From the NCBI GenBank assembly GCA_029945375.1, contig CM057067.1:1488001-1552000 (forward strand): a stretch of 64,000 bases of DNA, read 5' to 3'. The notes beneath the pieces are model-generated. The model was not told where the DNA came from and did no database searches. It saw only the letters and a list, made by a program, of their open reading frames with translations. The DNA comes from Agaricus subrufescens (lineage: Eukaryota > Basidiomycota > Agaricomycetes > Agaricales > Agaricaceae). A program made the translations under genes and the position numbers. Positions 10,564 to 20,596 of the stretch are shown piece by piece (position 1 is the first letter of the stretch; the number at the start of each line of letters is the position of its first letter).

Positions 10564-12174
10564 CTACTTGTCTGCCTTGTTCTGGAATCGTTTATCACGC
10601 TGCTCGAGGAGCTGAGACAAGAACTCGTACTCTCGCGCATAAAAACGATAGCGTGAAGTAGTGAATTCGAGTTGTTGAGCAGACTCGACGAGGGCGGTGG
10701 TAGTGGCCAAAAGTTTGTGCTGCAAGGCTTGATAGCTTGCGTCCGAGACTATGACGTGGGCGGCCTCGTTGGCCTCGACTGACAAAGAATGAATGTTGGA
10801 CACCAAGGTGTCGGCTGGGAAGAGAATTAGAAGAAGTGAAGGTGAAGGGAGGCTAGGACGCACCAGTAGCAGCCGAGATAACGTTCAAAATGGGTGGACG
10901 TTCCCGAGGCTGTAATCGGAGGGCGTTGAGATAGTGTTCTCGCTGGATTTCGGAGCCGGGAAGCGGCATGTAGAAAATGCGTACCGTTTGCGCTGTGCCT
11001 AGATATAGGTCCTAGGAGAAAAAGAAATAAGGTCCAAGAACGACAATTGGGCAGGAAAGCTTACAGTCGCGGACATAGAGTTGCTACGAGGGCGAGTCTG
11101 CATGATTTGATCTTGGTCGCCTAGGATAGTGGGCCCGGTGACGTTTTGAGTTATCGGCGCGGCACTCTGAAGAGGGGCAGGTTCAGGACCGTCCGAGGAT
11201 GGGGGAGGATTAGCCTCGCTGTCTACCTCCATCTGAGGGTGTGGATTAGCATGAATGAGTGCGAGATAAAGGCGCATACGTTTAGAGAAGTGGAAGGCTG
11301 GAGTAGTGTCGCAGTCTCGACTATAGTCTGGGACTCTACTTCGTCCTCGGAGGACTCTGAGCTGTCTGGAGGAAGTCGAGGGATAGTTCGACGCCTCTAG
11401 AATAGGCTGGTATAGAAAAGCGAGAGTGGAAAGTGGGCTGATCTTACCTTCTTGGCCGGAGGTTCAGAAGTGCCTCGACCGGTAGAGTCGTCACGTTCTG
11501 CAGCTGGCTTCGTAGGGGGACCTCGTTTGCCGTTTCCGAGATTGCGATCTACAGCGCTGAGCATAGTACACAACTCGTTGAAAACCGCGGGTTGCTTGTG
11601 ACCCTTGCCTCGGAAGTTAGCGTAGGATTCGTACATGCTTTTGGAACGAGCGAGGAGCCGTTGCGTTTCACTAGAAGACTGAGCAACAGTGTAGCGCTGC
11701 AGGGCCTGAAGAAGAGAAGTCTAGGACGTTGTGAGCATGGAATGATTCAGTCGAGGAGAGAAGGAGGGATACCAGAAAACTTCCCGCCGCCTCGAGTGGA
11801 CCAACCAAACTCTGGGCAACAGCAGGACTAGTGTGTCAACGATTGAAGCGGTGGAAGTAAGATGAGATTTCCGCGTCGAGGAGATGTACAGCTTCCTCGT
11901 ACGCCTGTTTAGCGGGAAGCGATGGTTCAGTAGGCATGGGAGTGGTATGGCAATCCTCGTCTGAAGAGCTACTGTCAAAGTAGGGCGAGATGCTATCGCG
12001 ATAGTGGGAGAGATTATAGGAAGGGGATAGACCCCTCCCTCGACCGAGACCACCTCGTAATAAACCCCTACCACGGCCTCGGCCGCCGCGTCCGCGACGG
12101 AAAGGATTGGAGTTGTCGTACGATCGAAGCTGATGCAAACTACAGTCGAGACACATGTTTATGCTGCGAGACAT
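10564..12174 (-). CDS. Antisense spliced gene 2 of the retrotransposon, unknown family
   Basis: Six exons on the minus strand all join in phase: 12174–11773, 11705–11448, 11396–11280, 11232–11065, 11011–10864 and 10814–10564 (448 codons). Introns are GT–AG and about 47–67 nt. The N-terminus has a short Cys pair region and an Arg/Gly-rich stretch ([10 protein letters not shown]) suggestive of nucleic-acid binding. The middle is Ser/Pro/acidic, and the C-terminus (from ADTLVSNIHSLSVEANEAA onwards) looks like a helical coiled coil. I do not recognise the family. One in-frame TGA (11838–11836) interrupts exon 1 after HRFNR. A CGA codon mutated at CpG would explain it, so this copy may be dead. 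The gene ends 70 bp from pol, tail to tail. Confidence 0.65.
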
Positions 12175-12865
12175 TCTACGGAGAACTTATATTCGTCGAG
12201 AATGCAGTCGAGGGTATGATCAAGAAAAAAATTTTTTTTCTGAGCGAAAGCGGTGATCGACGAGGACGTCTGTTTCCATAGTGAGGGGGAGAGCGAGCGT
12301 CTCGGATCGGTTTTAACTCAGAAATCAGGGGATTAAAACGAGTTCTATTAGGCGAGGTGTTGCGCCGAGGCAACGTTACAAGACGGGGCTACTCTAACAG
12401 AATCTGGGGCAGATCTATAAATAAGCTGTGATTGATCGGGTTATTTATAGGCTGGCGCAGAACGAGAACACAAGTGAGAGCGAGACCATATAGAGGGGGT
12501 GCGGAACACTTAAGGGACGTCGAGCCACTTATCGTCTCGGATCTAGAATTCACACTCAGTGGTAAAAGAGACAAATCGAGATAACATTGAGTGGGGGTTT
12601 TTGTAAACGAGACATGGTAGCACGATGCTACTACAGGATGAGGAAACAACAGAGCAAGAAGAGAACGAGACGAGAGAAGAACTAGTCTGAAGAGAAACGA
12701 GGGCTAACTACATGCAATTAAGAAGTAGTAAAGCACTAATGCGAGATAAGACTAGTGAGAAAAGTTCAAGAAAAAAGAAAGAAAAACAAATGTGCGAGGT
12801 GGATATGAAAGAAACACAAAACAGAGGACGACCGCCGGCGCCGATCGAGTACCCAATCAGCAAGC
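12175..12865. other. Spacer between the two antisense genes
   Basis: About 690 bp with no credible exon. It should hold the promoter and 5' leader of antisense gene 2 and the 3' end of antisense gene 1. The bases just upstream of the 12174 start are AT-rich, with an A6/T8 tract at 12225–12240. Confidence 0.5.
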
Positions 12866-15227
12866 CTACCCCTCGACGCCCTCTGGGAAGGCAGCCACGC
12901 GACCGTTGGTGTTGATGGGCGAGGTTGGCTGGAGGGAAGCCTCGACGTCCATAGCGCTAGGGGAGGTTGGCGAAAGAGGAGTCTGCATCGTCTGCCCGGA
13001 AGGCGTAGACGGGGCAGCTCCAGCAGGAGATCGAGCGGGAGAGTTGGGCTCGGTAGGGACAGCGGCCGGTTCGGGCACCATCATCGGAGGAACGCGAAGA
13101 TATTCGTCGAACGCCTTGGAGAATTGAGGGTTAGCGCGAGTAGATGGCGGAACGTCGGCCTTGTCGCAGGCTGCGACGTGACGGTCCCACCAGGAGGGTT
13201 GAACGAGAGGCTGCTGATCTTCGACGAGGAAGGGCTTCTCGCCCATCCACTCGCCGAAGCGGCGGAAAGAATCGTAAAGCGCGCGACCAGAGATGAGGAG
13301 GTTTTCGGAGCGATGTGGACCGGAGAGATTGTCGAGAGCGTCGACATCGTAAGCAGGGAGATCGGAGGCGGTGAGAGCGCGTTCGTCGTAGCTGACGATC
13401 TGTTCAGCGTCAGCAAGCAGCGTTTCGAACCCTTCGACGTCAGAGACGAGCTGGGCCTCGATCCAGAACTGGGGCTTTTTGTCGTGGTAGCGATACGCCG
13501 CGAGGAAATCAATGGCGCTCTCGACGACGAGTGAGCGGTAGTGGGAGACGGCAAGACTGAGCTGCCTCTCTAACCCTTGGATCTGGTAGCGGGCGACGTC
13601 GAGGTTGCGGTTGCGAATACGGAGGCCTAGATAAAGTCAGGAGAAAAACTTAAAAGAAAAAGAGTGGCAGGCGTACCATTGCCCGCGATGAAAGCAGGCG
13701 CGCGGCACAGCTCAGCTGCGAATTGACGAAGAGCAGGGGGCTTGGTTTTGCTGCAGTGGCCGGCGCGGTCATGGTCGCACTGGTCGCACTCGACGCCAGT
13801 GATGAGGGCATCGACGCGACGCTGCGCATCCTCAACGGATTCTCCACGGTGACGCTTGATGGGGTTGTCTGTGGTGCACACCAAGCGGAAGTTGCGCGTG
13901 CAGTTGAGACAATTGGCAGAACATGGGGAGTACTAAGGGTAAAATGATTGAGGAGATAAAGAGTGAAGAAGGTGCAAGGGTGCCATACCGGATCGTAGGA
14001 GACGGCGAAATGTGTAGCCAGGCCATCGAGATAAGGGGCGCCGGGTGCGAGACCAAGTTGACGAGTCAAGGAAGTATTAGTACGGACTAGGAAATGAGGG
14101 TTAGCAGGGAAAAGAAAAGGAATGGAGAGAGACGTACCGCGAGGTTCATCTGACCCGTCGGAGTCGACGGTTGCGGGGGTCTTGACCGATTTAGCTTGTT
14201 TGGAGCGCGTAGTTCGAGCACGAGTCGCGGGGGTAGTCTTGGCGGAAGGTGCGGGCTTACGACGAGAGGCAGCAGGTTTGCGTTTCTTGGAGGAGGACTT
14301 ATCCATGTCGACATCGGAATCGTCGAGTTCGTCCTCTTGAACCACTTCGTCTTCGTCGTCGCTTTCGCTCTCCTCGTCACTGACGAAGACGGGATCAGGC
14401 TCAGAAGACGAGGAGGAGGAGGAGATTTCCATGACGGCTTTGAAAGAGCCAGCCGACGCTTTACTGCTGGTGGTTTTTCGAGCAAGGCACTTGCCAGAAC
14501 CAGGGCGTGTAGAACGGGCAGGCGCTGGGGCTTTGATCAGAGAAAGCTTCTCAATTTTGGGGACTACCTCGGGGGTAGTTTTAGGCGAAGGAGATCGCAC
14601 ACGTTGACGTTTAGTGGCAGGAGGGTTGGTCTCGCCACGACGAGTAGATCCAGCAGTTGAACTAGCAGCGGAATTAGGCGGGACATGAACCTCCGCTAGA
14701 TTACGACGGGGAGCTTCTGATGCCACCCGAGCTGTGATTTGAGCGACCGCGATATTAGAAGCGCGTACGGCAGCAAAGAGACGGCGTGCCCGAGCTATGG
14801 GCCACTCACCAAGAGATCGGCGAGGAGGAGGCTGACGAGGAGTCCGAGCCGAAGCTGAGGAAGTCGAGGGAGCTGCGAGAGTGGCAGGAGTCAGAGGATG
14901 AGAACACGGAGAACGAAGAGAGACAGGTGGCGCACGTTGCGCTGGCGTCGGAGTACGAGCGATGGCTGGGAGAACGGAAGGCACCAGAGGGGTAGACGTA
15001 GGGCGAACGACCGAGGGCGAAGTCGGTAAGGTAGTCTGCGGAGTGTTGGACGGAGATGTGGACGACGATTCCGCCGGCTGCAGAGTCTTTCGGTAGGCCA
15101 GCAGAGCGCGAAAATGCTCGGAATGCCGGAGAAGGACGTCGGACGGAAAATGCGCACCCCATTCCGCCTTGTCGAGGATAGCGGCGATGGCTATCTCGGG
15201 GGGCAGCTGGGGAGGCGAGGAGGACAT
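12866..15227 (-). CDS. Antisense spliced gene 1 of the retrotransposon, Cys-cluster protein of unknown family
   Basis: Four exons on the minus strand join in phase without a stop: 15227–14138, 14086–13989, 13932–13677 and 13626–12866, predicting 734 aa. The start ATG at 15227 gives MSSSPPQLPPEIAIAAILDK. Residues up to about 360 are Ser/Pro-rich and disordered, with an acidic stretch (ESDDEDEVVQEDELDDSDVD) followed by Lys/Arg clusters that look like nuclear localisation signals. Exon 3 carries a cysteine cluster (PCSANCLNCTRNFRLVC, then ECDQCDHDRAGHC) resembling a small zinc-binding module. The last exon is helical (RNRNLDVARYQIQGLERQLSL...), contains a W/F-rich patch (FGEWMGEK, PSWWDRHV) and ends Pro-rich. 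I do not recognise the family. Nuclear action on nucleic acid or chromatin is an inference only. Confidence 0.75.
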
Positions 15228-15747
15228 GATGGGGAGAAAGAAAGCGAAGTGGAGGGGCAAGGTCTGCTTTTAATGGGGGACAGAGCTCGGCGTCGGTCGA
15301 AGATACCCTATTAGCGAGGTCAAGATCCGCAGGGTGGAGACGAAAAAGGCAAGACTCACTAGATCGCGCCGACATGCTATGTCAGCAGCGGTAGCGCGGA
15401 ATGAGCCATTGGCTGATGACGCCCCAAAGAAAAAATGAGGCGGGGTCAGCGAAATAAAAAAGAAGTTGAGGAAGTTTAAACCTCACTTTTGGAAAGTGAT
15501 CGGAAGATCGCGCTAAATTTAGTATCGCGTGGTCCGGGGCGATCAGAAAAGAAGCACGGCAATCGCCGTTCCGGGAGAACATGGCGGTAGTGATATTAAT
15601 AGCCGTCGGTGATGTCCGGAGCGGGAGGTCCACCACTGCCAAGGGCGAATGCTCGTCGAGGGGTGAAATTGAAGTCCAGCCAGACGTTGGGGATGATCAG
15701 ATTAGTTCCGAGATGGAGTCTGGTATGACTGAGGACAGTCGTTTCAT
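15228..15747. other. Promoter/leader region of antisense gene 1
   Basis: About 520 bp between the antisense ATG and the polypurine tract, without a convincing exon. A minus-strand promoter driving antisense gene 1 is expected here, or inside the 3' LTR. No clear TATA box was seen. Confidence 0.45.
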
Positions 15748-15760
15748 AGTGGGGGGGAGA
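15748..15760 (+). other. Polypurine tract
   Basis: AGTGGGGGGGAGA lies directly against the first base of the 3' LTR, the position of the plus-strand primer in LTR retrotransposons. Confidence 0.85.
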
Positions 15761-17138
15761 TGTTACGGCCCCAGCCGTTTTACGCGTGAAAATCTATGTT
15801 TAATGCGGCTAGGTGTACGTATTAGACTCGAGAACGAGTAATCAATCACCCCGTTAGTACTGAGATCGGTCGAGGACATGTGTGAAGACAGGGAGACCTA
15901 GGGATCAGTCAAGATTGCATCCGCGGTTCCTAGCAGGAAAACCGTACTGCTAGGGGAAATATAATCGCGTTCGAGGACTTAAAATGAAAGTCTCGAGACT
16001 GAGTCTAGGGAGACTTTGCTGGGAATTATCATCGAGGTTGGCTATGGGATGGCTCGAGGACTTAGCGAACGCGGTTCCTTCAGAGACCTTATGCTAAACC
16101 GAAGCTATAACTACTACCTGCCTAATAAGGAAAGGGCTAGGAAGTAGATGACTTACACATGTCGAGACTGAATTAACCTGAAGCGAGACTGTTGGAATTG
16201 TCGGTCGAGACTCTGGATCAGGCAGTAATAGTGATAATCTCGAAGCAACTAAAGGCGAGATAGAAGTGTGGTTTAATCGAGGACAGCTTATCGACGGGAT
16301 AATCAGTGGGTGGTGCACCTCGAGAGTTTCTAGACTAGGGTCTAGGGTTAGAAGCTCGTTAGCCAATGAGGAGTGGAAGATTAGGCAAGTGCGATGTTCG
16401 GTCGAGGAGACTGAATAGTCGAGACTGTTGATTGGTGGAGAAAGATGAGTCGAGGAGACTATACCCATTCAGTGCTGGATACGGACTTGGTTATCTGTTT
16501 CATATTTGTTTATTTTGTCTCAGTTTTTTATTGTGTATCGTATATAGTCGCCAGTCGAGGACGAGGTTCGGGATCGAATCTTTGCCCAAGCGCTGTGCGA
16601 GTGAAATCGAGTTTGGTTAAACTTCGCAGTGTTCTAAGCATTTCTTAAGTTCTTTCTCGACTCGGAAGGTCTTGTGTTCTGCTCGAGAGAGTATCTTCAC
16701 TGGTCTAATAGGATCGTGATAGCATTCGGTGCTAGCTCGACTTGTCTTGCAGTCTGTCTCGAAGCGCGAAGGCAGGTCAAGGCTCTCCGAGTTTGTTGAG
16801 GCATCACTAGGGCGGATTCGCTACCCCTCCTAGATAGGTGTCTAACCCATTCTATTGAGGACAGTCGTCGCGAGCTTAGCCACTCGTCGCGAAGGTTCTA
16901 ATCGAAACGGCATAGGTCTGGAAGAGGTTTCTATTCAGTCGAGACTTGTTTCACATTTCTATTCTACCCCTATTTTCATTTAATACTTAATCGAGACGCT
17001 TACTTTCACTTTCTTTCTGATTTATTCTCCCCACGAACCGCACTCGAGACTCGGTGTAATTCAAAGGGTTGCATTCGCATTCGATTTTATATTTTATATA
17101 TTTTATTTTTCCACATTCACACCGATCTAGTCTCTTCA
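15761..17138 (+). repeat. 3' LTR
   Basis: A 1378 bp near-copy of 1948–3327. Differences seen by eye include CG/TG or CG/CA changes (for example ctaCgttt/ctaTgttt and atCGatca/atCAatca) and a few 1–2 base indels. It ends CTCTTCA and is followed by GCGG. Confidence 0.95.
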
Positions 17139-17142
17139 GCGG
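17139..17142. repeat. Target-site duplication GCGG, right copy
   Basis: GCGG directly follows the CA end of the 3' LTR and matches 1944–1947. Confidence 0.85.
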
Positions 17143-18459
17143 CGACGCGAGGCTTTATTCGAGACATTTTCAAGTCTCGTTGTCGGCAAATAACCCAGAA
17201 GCACGTAAGCACATGCTGATGGCTTATGTCAAATTTCCTTTGGAACATTCCCGATTGTGAGATAAACCGGGTAAGCGCTTTTGTTGCGAAACAGAGTGAG
17301 TTGTGTCTTGTCTGTTGAAACTATGACCGGGATGATCGAGCCTCCAGGTGAGTGCTTCTCAATTTCCTTCTGTGGGATATCGGTCGCTGATGAGAAGACT
17401 GGAATAGTTGAAGGAACTCACCTGCATAGCCCACCACCACTTCGCTGTGTGCATATCGTGATACATTCGAATTGTTTTTGACTCGTCTGTATAGTGCTTT
17501 TCTGGAGTAAAGATCATATGCGGTGAGAGCCTGTTGTTATATAGCAGTGCCTGAATGCATTGAATGACATCTCGGAAATAGACATCACATTGTTCAGAGC
17601 CCACTACAACTTGATGACGAGTGAACGGAGGCCGCACATTCGGCAACTTTTCGTCAATGATATTGTTCAGTTCAACAGATGATTTGAAGGAGAGGCCCAA
17701 CTGTTTGGAAATCTATGGAGTATGATTTCGGTGAGTTGTTTACACAGTACCAGAGATATTTACATTCGCTTACCCCCTCGATGGACACCAGATCGGTGAA
17801 TGCAGTTGAACTCGGGCCACGCTCCTTTGCCCACCTCGCGAGCTCCCATTCCATCTTCGATGAGAATGGCATGTATATCTCATCCAAGTTTGATTCCCCC
17901 ATTCCCCCCCTTCGTTCCAATGTTCAAGACCATGTACCATTCCTGCATTGCCGGGAAATCGAGAAATGACCGGTGAGTCATATAACTTGCAACTTGCATC
18001 ATACACTCTGCATTGCGCTTCGTCCTCTGAGTCAGCTTCGACATCTTTGTCACTGTCATCAACATCAACTTGAAGTCGTTCTGGCTCGATGCTGTCAAGG
18101 TCACCAGAGTCATCGCTATCTTCATTTTCATGTTCATCGCTATCCGTGTCTGCAGTGGGTTCCCTTTTGTCTATGTCCATCTCCTCGCCTTCGTCATGAT
18201 CTTCACGAAGGTATGTGTGATAATCTCCAAAGATATCACCCGTTTCATCAAAAGCTAACATTGGCCTGTCAGAAGAAGCAACCACTATCATGGAAGAGAA
18301 CTTACACGCTGGTAGTCTGCCTGCCTCTACAGTACAATTTTCGCCAAGTTGTTTAGCTTGGCGTTCAAAATATTGCTGACATTGACGGTTTTTAGCACTT
18401 CGAAGATGACTCTGCAGCCCACGACGTCGGATGATGATTTTGCATGTGGGACAAATCAT
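17139..18459 (-). pseudogene. Plavaka-type transposase, N-terminal part (split by insertion)
   Basis: The 5' part of the same transposase as 522–1947. The protein begins with a C2H2-like finger (MICPTCKIIIRRRGLQSHLRS), then a long acidic region. Family blocks follow: PFSSKMEWELARWAKERGPS, the DVYFRDVIQCIQALLYN stretch, APEKHYTDDSK-like EKHYTDESKTIRMYHDMHT, then SIIPVIVSTDKTQLTLF and PVYLTIGNVPKEI. At least two introns are needed (around 17.7 and 17.4 kb). At 17231–17229 an in-frame TGA replaces the first Arg of the usual KEIRRKPS, and the next codon is CAT where CGT is expected, so the gene also carries probable CpG decay besides the insertion. It is separated by about 305 bp from a divergent gene on the plus strand. 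Confidence 0.85.
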
Positions 18460-18763
18460 TGTCAAAATGTGTGGCTGCTCAAAGGTGTAATTGGTGAGTT
18501 GAGTGGGCTATTGCTTGAGTTACACTCACATAGACAAGAGAACAGCATACTGGCCTTGGTTACACCGGTCTCGATTGAGTTTTTATGGCATTTACTCAAT
18601 CGTAATCCTTGCTGTCAGGCCAAAGGAGGTACTCTGTGCATTCCACAGTCACCGTGTCGGCATTGAATGGTGGTGCACGCTTTCGTCGAGTCATTGAGCT
18701 AGTATAAGAGAGGTGCAAAGCCTTATGTTGGTGCGTGGTTTCACTTTCCTTTTGATTACCACC
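18460..18763. promoter_or_regulatory. Shared divergent promoter region
   Basis: 304 bp between the transposase ATG (minus, 18459) and the ATG of the neighbouring gene (plus, 18764). Transcription of both would start here. No unambiguous TATA box was seen. Confidence 0.45.
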
Positions 18764-20596
18764 ATGCCGTCTACTGCTACCTCTACTGAGGCCACTGATT
18801 TGCGTCGCAAGACTCGAGCTCGACAACAAGAACCCAGGAATGTCTTGAATCAAAGGGCCCGGGCAAAGAAGCGGACACACTTGCCTCTTGAAGATGACGC
18901 ACAAACTCAAAGAAGTAGGTCTCACACAGATCTGCTTTAAGTCGTTGATCACTAACATCCATTCAATTTTTTTTGAAGATGTTCGGGCAAAGAAGACACC
19001 CGCAGTGCGTCAGAAGGCTGCCCAGGCGGCTCTTCCGCCACGCCCACCACCTCTCTTCGAATTGTCCAACTCATCTGATGATGAGAAGTCAGTTCAAGAT
19101 GGTGGTAACGGTACTGAGCTCGACGAAGATGAGGAAGATGACAAGGATCTTGACCTCCTTGCACGCAGACAAGCTGCTTCGCAATTCAGCTCGGAGCTTG
19201 TCCAAGTGCATCGTACCCCCGGCGAAGCTTCAACTTCCAATGGGGGCTCGAGACAAGGCGATCAATATCGCTCCGAGGTAACTATCCGTTCGTTTACTCT
19301 GAGCATTGTACTGACTAATATAGGTTCCATGTTGGTCCAAGGACAATGAGCCTGAAGATGAAAAGCCTTCGATCGATCTTCAAAATGCGAGTACTATTTA
19401 AATCATTCTGATTAATTACTTATTATTCCGTAGGCCATGGTCAATGCACGATGGCCCGTTGAGGCTCACTATGCGTTACCGAGGCCAGGCCAGCGCCTTA
19501 TCACCATCGGTGACCAGCCTCAACCCCTGCACGATATTATTTCACAAGGTATAACACAGGCAACGAAAATGTGCCTCCAACAAGGATTTTTCATTGTGAA
19601 CGACAGCGAGTTTACAGTTCTCACAACGATACTGATCAATGCCGCATGCAATGCGTCACTTGACCAATTAGCTCGCCGTTTCAAGGAGGACCGAAGGTTC
19701 AATCTGTATGCTGTGCAGATGGTATGTGAACTTAAATTTTACATTTTCATATAAATACTGAATTACCTCATAGGTTAATCACCGTTTGGCTTTGCGTCAT
19801 AGCAAAGTAAAGTCAATCACTGCCCCCCTTGTCGGGGCCAGCTTTGGGTTTGAAAATCCGCTGGCAAATATCAACATGATTAAAGGCCTGGCTCATGCCC
19901 TTCTTCGGGACTCAGTCTATATTTTTCCTCAGGAGGTATGGAAAGCTAATGTGTTAACAACAATATGTAGCTAACATCATGCTAGAACGGCAATGCCATA
20001 AAGAGCCGACCTTACGAACATCCTTCCATTATCCGGACCCTGTCGAAATTCTTATTCAATGATGCGGGTCATCGTGTGTCCCTTGGAGACCAACATTCCG
20101 ATATTTTCGTATCCACTCTTCCTCTATACCCTGATCAAAAGGAGATACCTGCCTCGACATTGGCCCTTGTAGCAACTGCAGTAAGTCCTATATAGGCATT
20201 TACCGCAACTTACTGACTTTCAAACAGGTTCATTTTTCCATCATTGACTGGACTACAGGTATTCATACTTCTTCTGATTTTGTTCTCGATCTCGCCGAGG
20301 ATGTTTTTAACGGACACAAGAACTGGCTTATGAGCATCAAAGACAAGGCACCAACGAAATTTCATGTAATGATGCACCGGATTTATAATCAATGCTGGTA
20401 CGTGATTCAATAAACTATTAGTTCTATTACTCAATTGTATGTTAGCACCAACACAACCACTGGTTCGGGAATAGTTGAGGGAATTGATAGGGTTGTTGAC
20501 ATAGACCAAATGGAGGATATTCCCACTGACACCGAGGTTGCTTCTACTGCCTCAGCTAGCTCTAATACCCTTGTTAACGTGTCACAAGAATTGTAG
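18764..20596 (+). CDS. DUF6532-like protein next to the transposase
   Basis: Eight exons join in phase: 18764–18914, 18979–19277, 19324–19386, 19434–19721, 19774–19935, 19986–20180, 20228–20397 and 20446–20596, predicting 492 aa. The N-terminus is basic (KTRARQQEP, QRARAKKRTHLP) and then acidic. The C-terminal half (from about residue 180) resembles the DUF6532 family of Agaricomycetes, with PLVGASFGFENPLANINMI, IFPQ, HPSIIRTLSKFLFND, and ALVATAVHFSIIDWTTG. The assignment is from memory of the family pattern. Function is unknown. The intron after exon 3 needs a GC donor (19387–19388) to keep frame. Divergent pairing with the Plavaka transposase, inside the probable element limits, suggests it is an element gene rather than a host gene. 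Confidence 0.65.

Larger units (their letters stand above)
1948..17138 (+). mobile_element. 15.2 kb Ty3/gypsy LTR retrotransposon with antisense genes
   Basis: A complete LTR retrotransposon is present: 5' LTR 1948–3327, TGG-containing primer-binding-site candidate, gag, protease, RT–RNase H–integrase (the gypsy gene order), two minus-strand spliced genes, polypurine tract 15748–15760 and 3' LTR 15761–17138. The LTRs begin TG and end CA and are flanked by GCGG. At 15.2 kb it is much larger than the usual 5–8 kb gypsy element. The excess is the 5.2 kb between the pol stop (10494) and the 3' LTR. By eye the two LTRs differ at roughly a dozen positions, about 1%, many of them C/T or G/A changes at CpG, so the insertion is fairly young. 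A stop in pol (8470) and one in an antisense gene (11836) suggest this copy is no longer autonomous. Confidence 0.95.

Noticed and set aside
11146..11400. Plus-strand open frames within 10.5–15.7 kb as additional retrotransposon genes
   Set aside because: They are shadows of the antisense exons and lack consistent length or motifs, while the minus-strand exons join in phase.
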